DNA of 64,000 nt from positions 248,001 through 312,000 of the forward strand of contig CAAEJV010000017.1 in the NCBI GenBank assembly GCA_900756155.1. Direction: 5' to 3'. The notes under the pieces are model-generated. The model had not been told where the DNA came from. It saw only the letters and a program-made list of their open reading frames with translations, and did no database searches. The stretch is from Pasteurellaceae bacterium (lineage in GTDB: Bacteria > Pseudomonadota > Gammaproteobacteria > Enterobacterales > Pasteurellaceae). The position numbers and the translations under genes are program-made. Positions 41,545-50,860 of this stretch are shown here, piece after piece; position 1 is the first letter of the stretch; each line of letters opens with the position of its first letter.

Positions 41545-42291
41545 TTATTCAATGGCATATTCAATGGTAACGACTAAGCGTGCTTTTTTCTCAATGGTGC
41601 TTGTGTCGTAGCTACCAGTGTAATCGCTAGAGTCATCGGCATCAGGATTTGGCGCTTGAATGTAGAATGGCCCTTGTGAAGCGGATTTTAATACGCCAAC
41701 TTTTACATTACTGGTTTTCGCAAACTCTTCAGCACGAACATGTGCATCTTGTGTGGCTTTTGAAATTAATTCACGTTTAATTTGTTCAAGATTTTCTAAG
41801 TAATAGTTTGGATCACCAAAACTAATGTCTTGGTTGTTGGCAACTAATTGGTGAATATTGGTGAGTGCTTTTTGTAACTTAGTCAGTTCTTTGGTTGAAA
41901 TTCTGATTGCTCTTGATGCATCAAAGCCATTGTCTCTACTTTTGGTTTCACCTTTTTCATTTTCATAATAGTCAGTATGAGTAGAAACATCTAATTCTGT
42001 GATTTCTCGATTTTCATCAGCGAAACCTTGTGCTTTAAGGAAACGAACGGCTTCATTCAAGTTTTTCTGATTCGCTGCCATTGCATCATTATATGTTGGA
42101 CCCCAACCGCTTACACGAATAACCCATGTTCCTTGTGTTGAGGTGTAATGACTTTCTGCCAAGCCCTTAACTGAAATAGAGCCGGTCTGGCGTAAATTTT
42201 TAAATTGATTACCTAAGATAAACGCTGATGCCATCAATCCAACTGCGAGAATGATGCCAAAAATAGCGAGATAAGATTTTTTGCTGTTCAT
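41545..42291 (-). CDS. SIMPL-domain (DUF541) exported protein
   Basis: The 248-residue protein has one N-terminal membrane segment (about 6-26) and a SIMPL/DUF541 domain, recognised by GSISVKGLAES near 38 and VVTIEYAIE at the end. Related proteins are envelope-located and linked to oxidative-stress tolerance, with no known activity. ATG 42291 starts the basic-hydrophobic signal anchor; an upstream in-frame ATG at 42327 is less likely. Confidence 0.8.
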   Translation of the reverse strand: MNSKKSYLAIFGIILAVGLMASAFILGNQFKNLRQTGSISVKGLAESHYTSTQGTWVIRVSGWGPTYNDAMAANQKNLNEAVRFLKAQGFADENREITELDVSTHTDYYENEKGETKSRDNGFDASRAIRISTKELTKLQKALTNIHQLVANNQDISFGDPNYYLENLEQIKRELISKATQDAHVRAEEFAKTSNVKVGVLKSASQGPFYIQAPNPDADDSSDYTGSYDTSTIEKKARLVVTIEYAIE

Positions 42292-42533
42292 ATAATGTCC
42301 ATGATGTGGAGTAAATAGAATGCTCATTATAATGTAATTCAGCTTGTTGAGTAAGTTAATTTATTCACTATAACGCATATAAAAAATAACTTTAAAAGTT
42401 GACCGCACTTTTACCTTCCTAAATTTAAAAATTAAAACAAATTCTTGATTTACCATTGACTTTTTGACCTATAGCCCTTACTTTACGGATTGATGTTTCA
42501 TCAACTTTATTCTTTGTAAAATAAGGAGCTTTT

Positions 42534-43196
42534 ATGCAATCTCGCATTGTTGTTAATTCACAGGAAGAATCACTACTTAGCACACATAAAGTGCTACGTA
42601 ATACCTATTTCTTATTGGGATTAACGATGGCATTTTCGGCGGTTGTTGCTTATATCTCTATGAGCTTAAACTTGCCTTATCCAAATCTTATCGTATTGCT
42701 CGTGGGCTTTTACGGTTTACTTTTTGTGACAAACCGTTTAGCAAATAGTGCGTGGGGGATCTTGGCTGCATTCGCGTTCACTGGGTTTATGGGCTATACC
42801 ATTGGGCCAATTTTAAATATGTATGTGGCGAGAGGAATGGAAGATTTGATTATGCTTGCATTTGCAGGTACAGCCATCGTCTTCTTTGCTTGTTCAGCTT
42901 ACGTGCTAACAACGAAGAAAGATATGTCTTTCCTTTCTACCGCAATTTTCTCATTATTTATCGTGTTATTGTTAGGGATTGTGGCAAGCTTCTTCTTCCA
43001 AATTCCAGCACTAGCGGTAGGGATCAGTGCATTGTTTGTGGTGTTCTCAACAATGACAATCCTTTATGAAACCAGCAATATTATTCACGGTGGCGAAACA
43101 AACTATATTCGTGCAACAGTGAGTATTTATGTGTCAATTTACAACTTATTCATTAGCTTATTAAGATTACTTTCTATCTTCTCAAGTGATGATTAG
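42534..43196 (+). CDS. BI-1/YccA-family membrane protein
   Basis: The 220-residue protein has seven hydrophobic segments and the Bax-inhibitor-1 features: LLSTHKVLRNTYFLLGLTM at the start, a YETSNIIHGG motif near 180 and a C-terminal NLFISLLRLLSIFSS helix. YccA of E. coli modulates the FtsH protease and protects SecY; the homology suggests the same here. AAGGAG precedes the ATG. The 240 bp upstream hold a single uptake signal and no other recognised feature. Confidence 0.88.
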   Translation: MQSRIVVNSQEESLLSTHKVLRNTYFLLGLTMAFSAVVAYISMSLNLPYPNLIVLLVGFYGLLFVTNRLANSAWGILAAFAFTGFMGYTIGPILNMYVARGMEDLIMLAFAGTAIVFFACSAYVLTTKKDMSFLSTAIFSLFIVLLLGIVASFFFQIPALAVGISALFVVFSTMTILYETSNIIHGGETNYIRATVSIYVSIYNLFISLLRLLSIFSSDD

Positions 43197-43214
43197 TCAG
43201 TATTAAATTTAAAG

Positions 43215-43240
43215 ACGCTCCTGATTAGGGGCGTTTTTTT
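43215..43240 (+). terminator. Terminator of the BI-1 gene
   Basis: ACGCTCC and GGGGCGT (one G-T pair) form a 7-bp stem and are followed by seven T. Confidence 0.85.
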
Positions 43241-43321
43241 GTTTTGAACTAATTTTCTTAAGATAAGTCTTAGCATACAGGTTCGCTTGTCGTGCCTATT
43301 AATAACTAAATAGGAGTTTTT

Positions 43322-44026
43322 ATGAAATCTTTAAAATCACTTTTAACATTAACATCACTTGCATTAGCCGTATCTGGTTCTGCATTGGCAACGAATACAT
43401 CTGTATTACCAACAAAAGAATCAGTCTTAACTAATTCAAAATCAATGGTTGAAAGTACAAAAGCTGATGTGAAAAATGCGGCAAATGATAAGCTTAAATC
43501 AATGAGTGATAGTGCGAGCTCAACAAAATCAAATGCATTAGATAAAGTAACTGAAGCTAAAGAAAAAGCAACATCTGCGAAAGATGCAATGAAAGATAAA
43601 GCGACTTCTGCAAAAGATGCGGTAAAAGAGAAAGCATCTACTTTAAAAGAAAAAGCGACTGAGAATAATCAACCGTCCATGAAAGACAAAACCACTGAAA
43701 AATTAAATTCAGTGAAAGATAATGCGAAAGAAAAAGCGTCTGACGCAAAAACAAAAGCAGCAGATAAAGTAAAAGAAGTGAAAGAAAAAGCGACTTCAAC
43801 AAAAGAATCAGCAAAAGACAAAGTGGCTTCTTCTGCTAAAGTAAATATCAATAAAGCAGATGCAGAAACATTACAAAAACTTTCAGGCATCGGAGAGAAA
43901 AAAGCACAAGCAATTATTGATTATCGTAACAAAGTGGGCAAAATCAAAAGTGCTGCCGAGCTTTCAAATATTGATGGTATCGGTGAAGCTACAATTGAAA
44001 AAATCACCCCATTCTTAAGTTTCTAA
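43322..44026 (+). CDS. Exported ComEA-like protein with LEA-like helical repeats
   Basis: The 234-residue protein has a signal peptide (to about SGSALA), then about 140 residues rich in Lys, Ala, Asp and Ser with repeats such as KEKATSAKDA and KDKATSAKDA, resembling LEA/apolipophorin amphipathic helices. The C-terminus (about 168-234) is a helix-hairpin-helix pair of the ComEA type: VNINKADAETLQKLSGIGEK and SNIDGIGEATIEKITPF. ComEA proteins bind incoming DNA in the periplasm. The ordinary Haemophilus ComE1 is much shorter, so the middle region is an extension. Long low-complexity sequence could arise from repeat expansion. Confidence 0.85.
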   Translation: MKSLKSLLTLTSLALAVSGSALATNTSVLPTKESVLTNSKSMVESTKADVKNAANDKLKSMSDSASSTKSNALDKVTEAKEKATSAKDAMKDKATSAKDAVKEKASTLKEKATENNQPSMKDKTTEKLNSVKDNAKEKASDAKTKAADKVKEVKEKATSTKESAKDKVASSAKVNINKADAETLQKLSGIGEKKAQAIIDYRNKVGKIKSAAELSNIDGIGEATIEKITPFLSF

Positions 44027-44045
44027 GAAAACTCAGATAAAACAG

Positions 44046-44070
44046 ACCGCACTTTATGTGCGGTTTTTTT
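44046..44070 (+). terminator. Terminator of the ComEA-like gene
   Basis: ACCGCAC and GTGCGGT form a 7-bp stem around a 5-nt loop and are followed by seven T; an uptake-signal core is built in. Confidence 0.85.
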
Positions 44071-44175
44071 GTTGAAGTAGATCACAAAATTGTAACAAAG
44101 TGTGATTTGAGGATTATTTCTTTTTTTATCCTATGTATAATGGGCAGACAACATCATGTAATACAAGGGGTAGAT

Positions 44176-46983
44176 ATGCAGCATTACAATGCCTTTGATG
44201 AATGGTTGGCTTCAACCGCTTTGGGTGGTTCTAATCAATCGTATATTGAGGAATTATACGAACGTTATTTAGAAGATCCATCTTCAGTCGATGAAAGCTG
44301 GCGTGCTACGTTTGATGCATTGCCGAAAACAACCGCAGTAGAGCAACCACATTCACCAGTCCGTGATTATTTCCGTCGCTTAGCGAGAGAAAATACAACA
44401 GAAGCTGTGACGGTTATCGATCCAGAAGCCAGTGCCAAATTAGTTAAAGTCCTCCAATTTATCAATGCTTATCGCTTCCGCGGTCATTTAGAAGCGAAAC
44501 TTGACCCAATCAATTATTATCGCTGGAAAGTATCCACCGTACCTGAATTGGATTACCGTTATCACGGTTTTACCGAACAGGATCTCAATGAAACCTTCAA
44601 TATTAATCACTACGTCTATCATCGCGATAACATCAAGTTAGGTGATTTAGCTGAAATGCTGAAAGAGACCTATTGCGGCTCAATTGGTCTTGAGTTTATG
44701 CATGTTCAAGATATGGAGCAAAAAAGTTGGCTACAAAGTAAATTAGAAAGTCGATTAAATAAACCGCTCTTTACCAAAGAAGAAAAAATTAATTTATTAA
44801 GTGAATTGACCGCTGCAGATGGCTTAGAACGCTATCTCGGGGCGAAATTCCCAGGTGCAAAACGTTTCTCTTTAGAGGGAAGTGATGCCTTTATTCCATT
44901 GATGAAAGAAATTATTCGTCATGCAAGCAAACAAGGTGTACAAGATGTGATGTTTGGTATGGCACACCGTGGCCGTTTAAATATGTTAGTGAATGTGCTC
45001 GGTAAGAAACCCGAAGATCTTTTCGATGAGTTTGCGGGTAAACATTCAGGCGAGCGTACAGGTGATGTGAAATACCACCAAGGTTTCTCTTCTGACTTTG
45101 CAGTCGATGATCGTCGCGTGCATTTAACCCTTGCATTTAACCCGTCGCACTTAGAAATTGTCAGCCCAGTAGTGATTGGTGCGGTACGTTCTCGTCAAAC
45201 CAAAAAGAATGATACAGAACGTAATCAAGTATTAGCGGTTACTGTTCATGGGGATTCCGCGGTAGCGGGACAAGGTGTTGTACAAGAAACCTTGAATATG
45301 TCGAATGCGCGTGGTTATACCGTTGGTGGCACAATCCGTATTGTGATCAATAACCAAATTGGTTTTACTACCTCTAACCCAAATGACACCCGTTCAACAG
45401 AATATTGTACTGATATCGCGAAAATGATTCAGGCTCCGATTATTCATGTGAATGGTGATGATCCTGAAGCAGTTGCTTTTGCCGCGAGAATGGCGGTGGA
45501 ATATCGCAATTTATTCAAACGCGATATTTTCATTGATCTGATTTCTTATCGTCGTCATGGTCATAATGAAGCGGATGAACCATTAGCCACTCAACCAATG
45601 ATGTATAGCATCATCAAAAAACATCCAACGCCACGTAAAGTCTATGCAGATCGTTTAATTGCTGAAGGGGTGATTACTGAAGAAGAAGCCATTGAAATGA
45701 TGAATCTTTATCGTGATGCCTTAGATAATGGTGATCGCGTAGTGAAAGAATGGCGAGAAATGGATACTGCTCAAATGGATTGGTTGCAATATCTTAACTA
45801 TGACTGGACATCCCCTTACGAAAGTAAATTCCCACAAAAACGTTTCCAAACTTTAGCGGAGCGTGTCAGTGAATATCCAGAAACCTTGCGAGCTCATCCT
45901 CGTGTCGAAAAAATCTATGCTGATCGCCGTGAAATGGCAAAAGGCGAGAAATTGCTCGATTGGGGTATGGCGGAAACTATGGCATACGCAACCTTATTAG
46001 ATGAAGGCACTAATGTTCGTTTATCGGGTGAAGATGCGGGACGCGGTACGTTCTTCCACCGCCATGCAGTGGTGCATAACCAAAATGACGGTACGGGCTA
46101 TGTACCATTAACACATTTACACGCCAACCAAGGTCGTTTTGAGGTTTGGGATTCTGTATTATCCGAAGAAGCTGTACTGGCTTTTGAATATGGTTATGCG
46201 ACGACGGATCCAAAAACATTAACCATTTGGGAAGCACAGTTTGGTGACTTCGCAAACGGCGCACAAATCGTGATTGACCAATTTATTAGTTCTGGCGAAC
46301 AAAAATGGGGCAGAATGTGTGGCTTGGTGATGTTATTACCACATGGTTATGAAGGCCAAGGACCAGAGCACTCATCCGCTCGTTTAGAACGTTATTTACA
46401 ACTTTGTGCAGAACAGAATATGCAAGTGTGTATTCCATCTACACCAGCACAGGTTTACCACATGTTACGTCGTCAAGCGATCCGTAAAATGCGTCGTCCA
46501 TTAATTGGTATTTCACCAAAATCTTTATTACGTCATCCACTTGCAGTGTCAAGTTTAGATGAATTAGTAAATGGCACATTCCAAACAGTCATTGGTGAAA
46601 TTGATAACATCGATCCGAAACAAGTTAAACGCGTAGTCCTATGCTCAGGTAAAGTGTATTACGATCTCTTGGAACAACGTCGAGCGAATAACCAAACAGA
46701 TGTGGCGATTATTCGAATTGAACAGCTTTACCCATATCCACATGAAGATGTGAAGAAAGCATTAGAGCCTTATGCTCATGTGACGGATTATGTATGGTGT
46801 CAAGAAGAGCCATTAAACCAAGGCGCTTGGTATTGTAGTAAGCATAACTTTGACAGCTCAATTCCTGAGCATGTGAAGTTAAAATACGCAGGACGTCCTG
46901 CCTCAGCTTCACCAGCTGTAGGTTACATGTCTTTACACACCAAACAGCAAAAACAATTGGTAGAAGATGCACTAACACTGTAA
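44176..46983 (+). CDS. sucA: 2-oxoglutarate dehydrogenase E1 component
   Basis: SucA decarboxylates 2-oxoglutarate with thiamine diphosphate in the TCA cycle. The 935-residue protein matches the family length, with an N-terminal E2-binding segment, the GMAHRGRLNMLVNVLGK motif near 258, and the TPP-binding region with HVNGDDPEAV near 423 and YRRHGHNEADEP near 457. I chose ATG 44176 (MQHYNAFDEW), which has AAGGGG upstream; the longer in-frame extension starts in the previous terminator. sucB follows 57 bp downstream. Confidence 0.96.
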   Translation: MQHYNAFDEWLASTALGGSNQSYIEELYERYLEDPSSVDESWRATFDALPKTTAVEQPHSPVRDYFRRLARENTTEAVTVIDPEASAKLVKVLQFINAYRFRGHLEAKLDPINYYRWKVSTVPELDYRYHGFTEQDLNETFNINHYVYHRDNIKLGDLAEMLKETYCGSIGLEFMHVQDMEQKSWLQSKLESRLNKPLFTKEEKINLLSELTAADGLERYLGAKFPGAKRFSLEGSDAFIPLMKEIIRHASKQGVQDVMFGMAHRGRLNMLVNVLGKKPEDLFDEFAGKHSGERTGDVKYHQGFSSDFAVDDRRVHLTLAFNPSHLEIVSPVVIGAVRSRQTKKNDTERNQVLAVTVHGDSAVAGQGVVQETLNMSNARGYTVGGTIRIVINNQIGFTTSNPNDTRSTEYCTDIAKMIQAPIIHVNGDDPEAVAFAARMAVEYRNLFKRDIFIDLISYRRHGHNEADEPLATQPMMYSIIKKHPTPRKVYADRLIAEGVITEEEAIEMMNLYRDALDNGDRVVKEWREMDTAQMDWLQYLNYDWTSPYESKFPQKRFQTLAERVSEYPETLRAHPRVEKIYADRREMAKGEKLLDWGMAETMAYATLLDEGTNVRLSGEDAGRGTFFHRHAVVHNQNDGTGYVPLTHLHANQGRFEVWDSVLSEEAVLAFEYGYATTDPKTLTIWEAQFGDFANGAQIVIDQFISSGEQKWGRMCGLVMLLPHGYEGQGPEHSSARLERYLQLCAEQNMQVCIPSTPAQVYHMLRRQAIRKMRRPLIGISPKSLLRHPLAVSSLDELVNGTFQTVIGEIDNIDPKQVKRVVLCSGKVYYDLLEQRRANNQTDVAIIRIEQLYPYPHEDVKKALEPYAHVTDYVWCQEEPLNQGAWYCSKHNFDSSIPEHVKLKYAGRPASASPAVGYMSLHTKQQKQLVEDALTL

Positions 46984-47040
46984 AAGTGCGGTCGAAATTT
47001 CAGTAATTTTTAAAGAAAGAATAATTTGAAGGAAAATAAA

Positions 47041-48267
47041 ATGACAATCGAAATTCTTGTTCCAGATTTACCGGAATCCGTTGCGGATGCAACTGTTGCA
47101 ACATGGCATAAAAAAGTCGGTGAGACGGTAAAACGTGACGAAGTCTTAGTGGAAATCGAAACAGATAAAGTGGTCCTTGAAGTGCCAGCTTTAAGTGATG
47201 GCGTAGTGGCTGAAATTCTTCAAGAAGAAGGCTCAACCGTAGTAAGTAAACAGCTTTTAGGTAAACTTTCTACCCAACAGGCTGGGGATATTTCATCAGA
47301 GACCGTGAAAGGCAATGAGCCAACACCAGCAGATCGTCAAAAAGCAGCGATTGAAAATAGCCACAATAATTCAGCGGATCAAGGTCCAGCTATTCGTCGT
47401 TTATTAGCTGAACACGATTTAGATGCAGAGAAAATTCAAGGTTCTGGTGTAGGTGGTCGTATTACCCGTGAAGATATTGCACGTGAAGTGGCAAAACGTG
47501 ATGCACAGAAAGCGAAACAAGATGTGGCGACAGAGCAGAATACGATTAGTACGGTGGCATATAGCTCTCGTTCAGAAAAACGTGTACCAATGACTCGTTT
47601 ACGTAAACGTATTGCAGAACGTTTATTAGAAGCGAAAAATACTACCGCAATGCTCACGACATTCAATGAAGTGGATATGCAGCCGATTATGAAATTACGT
47701 AAAACATACGGCGAGAAATTTGAGAAACAACATGGTGTACGTTTAGGCTTTATGTCTTTCTACATTAAAGCAGTGGTTGAAGCATTAAAACGTTATCCAG
47801 AAGTGAATGCTTCAATTGATGGTGATGACATTGTGTATCACAACTATTTTGATATTAGCATTGCCGTTTCAACGCCGCGTGGTTTAGTGACACCAGTATT
47901 ACGCAACTGCGATAAACTCAGCATGGCAGATATTGAGAAACAAATTAAATCACTCGCAGAAAAAGGCCGTGATGGTAAATTAACGGTTGAGGATTTAACT
48001 GGGGGTAACTTCACCATTACTAATGGCGGCGTATTTGGTTCTTTAATGTCTACACCAATTATTAACCCACCGCAAAGTGCAATTTTAGGCATGCATGCCA
48101 TCAAAGAACGTCCGGTTGCGGTAGATGGTCAAGTGGTGATTCGTCCTATGATGTATTTAGCCCTATCTTATGACCACCGTTTAATTGATGGTCGTGAATC
48201 TGTTGGCTTCTTAGTGGCGATTAGAGACTTATTAGAAGATCCAACTCGTTTATTATTAGAAATTTAA
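47041..48267 (+). CDS. sucB: Dihydrolipoyl succinyltransferase (E2 of 2-oxoglutarate dehydrogenase)
   Basis: SucB transfers the succinyl group to CoA. The 408-residue protein has one lipoyl domain (EIETDKVVLEV, lipoyl Lys near 43), a peripheral-subunit-binding domain (GPAIRRLLAEHDLD near 115) and the catalytic acyltransferase core ending with SYDHRLIDGRE near 375. ATG 47041 has GAAGGAAA upstream. With sucA it encodes the E1-E2 part of the complex; the E3 subunit must be elsewhere. Confidence 0.96.
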   Translation: MTIEILVPDLPESVADATVATWHKKVGETVKRDEVLVEIETDKVVLEVPALSDGVVAEILQEEGSTVVSKQLLGKLSTQQAGDISSETVKGNEPTPADRQKAAIENSHNNSADQGPAIRRLLAEHDLDAEKIQGSGVGGRITREDIAREVAKRDAQKAKQDVATEQNTISTVAYSSRSEKRVPMTRLRKRIAERLLEAKNTTAMLTTFNEVDMQPIMKLRKTYGEKFEKQHGVRLGFMSFYIKAVVEALKRYPEVNASIDGDDIVYHNYFDISIAVSTPRGLVTPVLRNCDKLSMADIEKQIKSLAEKGRDGKLTVEDLTGGNFTITNGGVFGSLMSTPIINPPQSAILGMHAIKERPVAVDGQVVIRPMMYLALSYDHRLIDGRESVGFLVAIRDLLEDPTRLLLEI

Positions 48268-48273
48268 GTATAT

Positions 48274-48309
48274 AGGCTTTTTCTCTTTTGAGGGAAAAAG
48301 CCTTTTTTA
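48274..48309 (+). terminator. Terminator of sucAB
   Basis: AGGCTTTTTC and GGAAAAAGCCT form a long stem followed by six T on the plus strand. Confidence 0.85.
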
Positions 48310-48322
48310 TATCGAAGTAATT

Positions 48323-48346
48323 AAAAGGGCGGGAACAATGCCCGCC
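48323..48346 (-). terminator. Terminator of the CytX-like gene
   Basis: GGCGGG and CCCGCC form a GC-rich stem with a 7-nt loop, followed on the minus strand by CTTTTAA. Confidence 0.75.
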
Positions 48347-48369
48347 TTTCTATCGTTAAAATCCAATCT

Positions 48370-49548
48370 TTATTTAGCTATTTTGCGTACTAAGATTGCT
48401 AAGATAAAGGTAATGATGATAACAGGGAAAGTCAGACCTAAATCGCTTTCCCAACCTTTTGCCATCAGAAAACGATAGAGCACGAAGCCGACAAACCAAA
48501 CACCGAGTCCAACACTATCAACTGATTTTTTAACATCATGCTGTTTGAGCACAAAGAAATCAGCGATAAGCACAGCGATCATTGGCGCGAATACTGAACC
48601 AATAAAGAACAAGAAATGTTCGTATTCTGTCACAGGTAAGGTTGAGGCTAATATAATGCCCACAATCACGGTAAGTACGGAGATTGGCGTGACTTTTAAT
48701 TGAGGGAAGATATTGTTTAAACTCATACCGGTGGAATAGGCGGGAAGTGCAGTGTTAATCATGGTAGAGGCGATGACAATTAATACACCAATAACACTGA
48801 CACCAGCAAGCGAAAGAATTTGTGATATTTCAGATTTACCGGTCACTAATGCTGCACCTAAGCCGAGAGCATACATCCAGCAGCTAGTCGCGGTATAAGT
48901 CAGCGTTGAAAGTGCGGTCGTTTTAAATGGTGTTTCACTGTTTTTCGTGTGGTCTGATACTACCGGTAACCAAGAAAGTGGCATGACGGCAGCAATTTCA
49001 ACAGCTGTACCAAATTTGATATTTTGTGCTACATCCATGGCAATGAATGGTTTATTCGCAACTTGAATACTAAGCCATAACATCAGTAAAAACATGGTGA
49101 CAAGTGAAATGCTTTTGAATATGCCTAATTTAGTAAAACCGAGTAGTAGCCAAAGTATGATGAGTATGCCTAAGCCAAGTGTAAGGAATGGAAAGATGGA
49201 AGCATCAGCTGTTTGATTTAAGATAGAAATGACTTCAGCCCCCATATAAATCATGACAGCAGTCCATCCCATCAGTTGCATGGCATTGAGTAAAGAGAAA
49301 AGGGCAGAGCCTTTTTCACCAAATGATATTTGTACCGTTTGCATGGCACTTTTTTGGGTTTTTGCACCGATGTAACCTGCGCAGAAAAACATCGAACCAC
49401 CAATAAAGTGCCCAACGACGATGGCAATTAAACCTTGTTGCCACCCTAGAGGAGCAAACCAAGTACCGGTGAGAATTTCTGCCATTGAAATAGCAGCAGT
49501 AAACCAAATGAGTGCAATCGCAAGATTGCTTGATTTTTTTGTTTGCAT
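48370..49548 (-). CDS. CytX-like NCS1-family permease
   Basis: The 392-residue protein has 12 predicted helices of the nucleobase-cation-symporter family: GTWFAPLGWQQGLIAIVVGH near 28, SWLPVVSDHTKN near 190. CytX-type members carry hydroxymethylpyrimidine and often lie with thiamine genes or behind a TPP riboswitch. Neither is present here, and the 143-bp upstream region shows no TPP riboswitch motif, so the substrate is uncertain. It is inserted between sucAB and sucCD in the opposite direction. Confidence 0.78.
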   Translation of the reverse strand: MQTKKSSNLAIALIWFTAAISMAEILTGTWFAPLGWQQGLIAIVVGHFIGGSMFFCAGYIGAKTQKSAMQTVQISFGEKGSALFSLLNAMQLMGWTAVMIYMGAEVISILNQTADASIFPFLTLGLGILIILWLLLGFTKLGIFKSISLVTMFLLMLWLSIQVANKPFIAMDVAQNIKFGTAVEIAAVMPLSWLPVVSDHTKNSETPFKTTALSTLTYTATSCWMYALGLGAALVTGKSEISQILSLAGVSVIGVLIVIASTMINTALPAYSTGMSLNNIFPQLKVTPISVLTVIVGIILASTLPVTEYEHFLFFIGSVFAPMIAVLIADFFVLKQHDVKKSVDSVGLGVWFVGFVLYRFLMAKGWESDLGLTFPVIIITFILAILVRKIAK

Positions 49549-49691
49549 GTTGTTATCCTTAACATGGATTGTGGTTATTCTAGCTCAGTATATAACTCAA
49601 TATGTAAAGAGCAAGCCTAGAATTTAAATAAAACAAAGTGCGGTCAAATTTTTGTTTGTTTCGCTAAACAACATCAAAATAGGAAGGAAAT

Positions 49692-50858
49692 ATGAATTTA
49701 CATGAGTACCAAGCCAAGCAGCTTTTTAAGCAATATGATCTGCCTGTGAGTGAAGGTGTAGTATGTCAAACAGCAGACGAAGCTGAAATGGCGCTCTTTC
49801 AGTTGAATGGCGATGTTTGGATAGCGAAATGTCAAGTTCACGCAGGTGGGCGCGGAAAAGCCGGTGGCGTGAAACTTGTACATAATACCGAAGAAGCACG
49901 TGCTTTTGCGGATAAATGGCTTGGACAACATTTAGTGACCTTCCAAACCGATAAAAAAGGCCAACCCGTTAATAGCATTTATATTGAAGAAACCTGCCAG
50001 ATTGAGAAAGAACTTTACCTTGGTGCAGTGATTGATCGTGCTTCGCAGAAAGTGATTTTTATGGCTTCTTCAGCAGGGGGGATGAGCATAGAGGATGTAG
50101 CAAGAGAAACGCCTGAATTAATTCATAAAGTGACCATTGATCCTCTCGTGGGGGGAATGCCATATCAAGGCCGTGAATTAGCCTTTAAACTTGGTTTAAG
50201 CGGCGAACAAAATAAACAATTTGCCGAGATTTTTGTAAAACTCGCTCAACTTTTTATCGAAAAAGATTTTTCTCTAGTTGAAGTGAATCCGCTTGTGGTG
50301 ACAAAAGAAGGCAATTTAATTTGCGTAGATGCGAAAGTAGGCATTGATGATAACTCACTTTATCGACATCCTGATTTATTAGCCTTACGCGATTTAAGTC
50401 AAAGTGATGCACGTGAAGCCGAAGCAGAAAAATATCAACTTAACTATGTTGCTTTGGAAGGTGATATTGGCTGTATGGTCAATGGCGCAGGACTTGCTAT
50501 GGGCACAATGGATATTGTGAAATTATATGGCGGTACCCCTGCAAACTTCCTTGATGTTGGTGGTGGTGCAACGAAAGAACGTGTGGCTGAAGCCTTTAAG
50601 ATTATTCTCACCGATAAAAATGTGAAATCTGTATTAGTGAATATTTTTGGTGGAATTGTACGCTGTGATCTTATTGCTGAAGGTGTCGTAGCAGCGATTC
50701 AAGAAGTCGGTGTAAAAGTGCCTGTTGTGGTTCGATTAGAAGGAACCAATGCCCCACAAGGTAGAGCAATTTTAGCCGAAAGTGGTGTGAATTTAATTGC
50801 AGCACATAGTTTACAAGAAGCAGCACAAGCGGCAGTGAAAGCGGCAAAAGGAGAATAA
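49692..50858 (+). CDS. sucC: Succinyl-CoA synthetase beta subunit
   Basis: SucC is the nucleotide-binding half of the enzyme that makes succinate and ATP/GTP from succinyl-CoA. The 388-residue protein has the ATP-grasp fold, with MNLHEYQAKQLF start, AGGRGKAGGVKL near 53 and the C-terminal GGIVRCDLIAEGVV motif near 325. GGAAGGAAA precedes the ATG. sucD starts 2 nt after its stop. Confidence 0.96.
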   Translation: MNLHEYQAKQLFKQYDLPVSEGVVCQTADEAEMALFQLNGDVWIAKCQVHAGGRGKAGGVKLVHNTEEARAFADKWLGQHLVTFQTDKKGQPVNSIYIEETCQIEKELYLGAVIDRASQKVIFMASSAGGMSIEDVARETPELIHKVTIDPLVGGMPYQGRELAFKLGLSGEQNKQFAEIFVKLAQLFIEKDFSLVEVNPLVVTKEGNLICVDAKVGIDDNSLYRHPDLLALRDLSQSDAREAEAEKYQLNYVALEGDIGCMVNGAGLAMGTMDIVKLYGGTPANFLDVGGGATKERVAEAFKIILTDKNVKSVLVNIFGGIVRCDLIAEGVVAAIQEVGVKVPVVVRLEGTNAPQGRAILAESGVNLIAAHSLQEAAQAAVKAAKGE

Positions 50859-50860
50859 TC

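Noticed and set aside
43430..43810. CRISPR-like or tandem DNA repeat
   Set aside because: The repetition reflects a Lys/Ala-rich coding repeat with irregular spacing inside a signal-peptide protein; there are no repeat-spacer units. No CRISPR array was seen anywhere.
49549..49691. TPP riboswitch upstream of the CytX-like gene
   Set aside because: No CUGAGA or ACCUGAUC-type conserved elements occur on the minus strand; only an uptake signal and promoter-like AT-rich sequence are seen.
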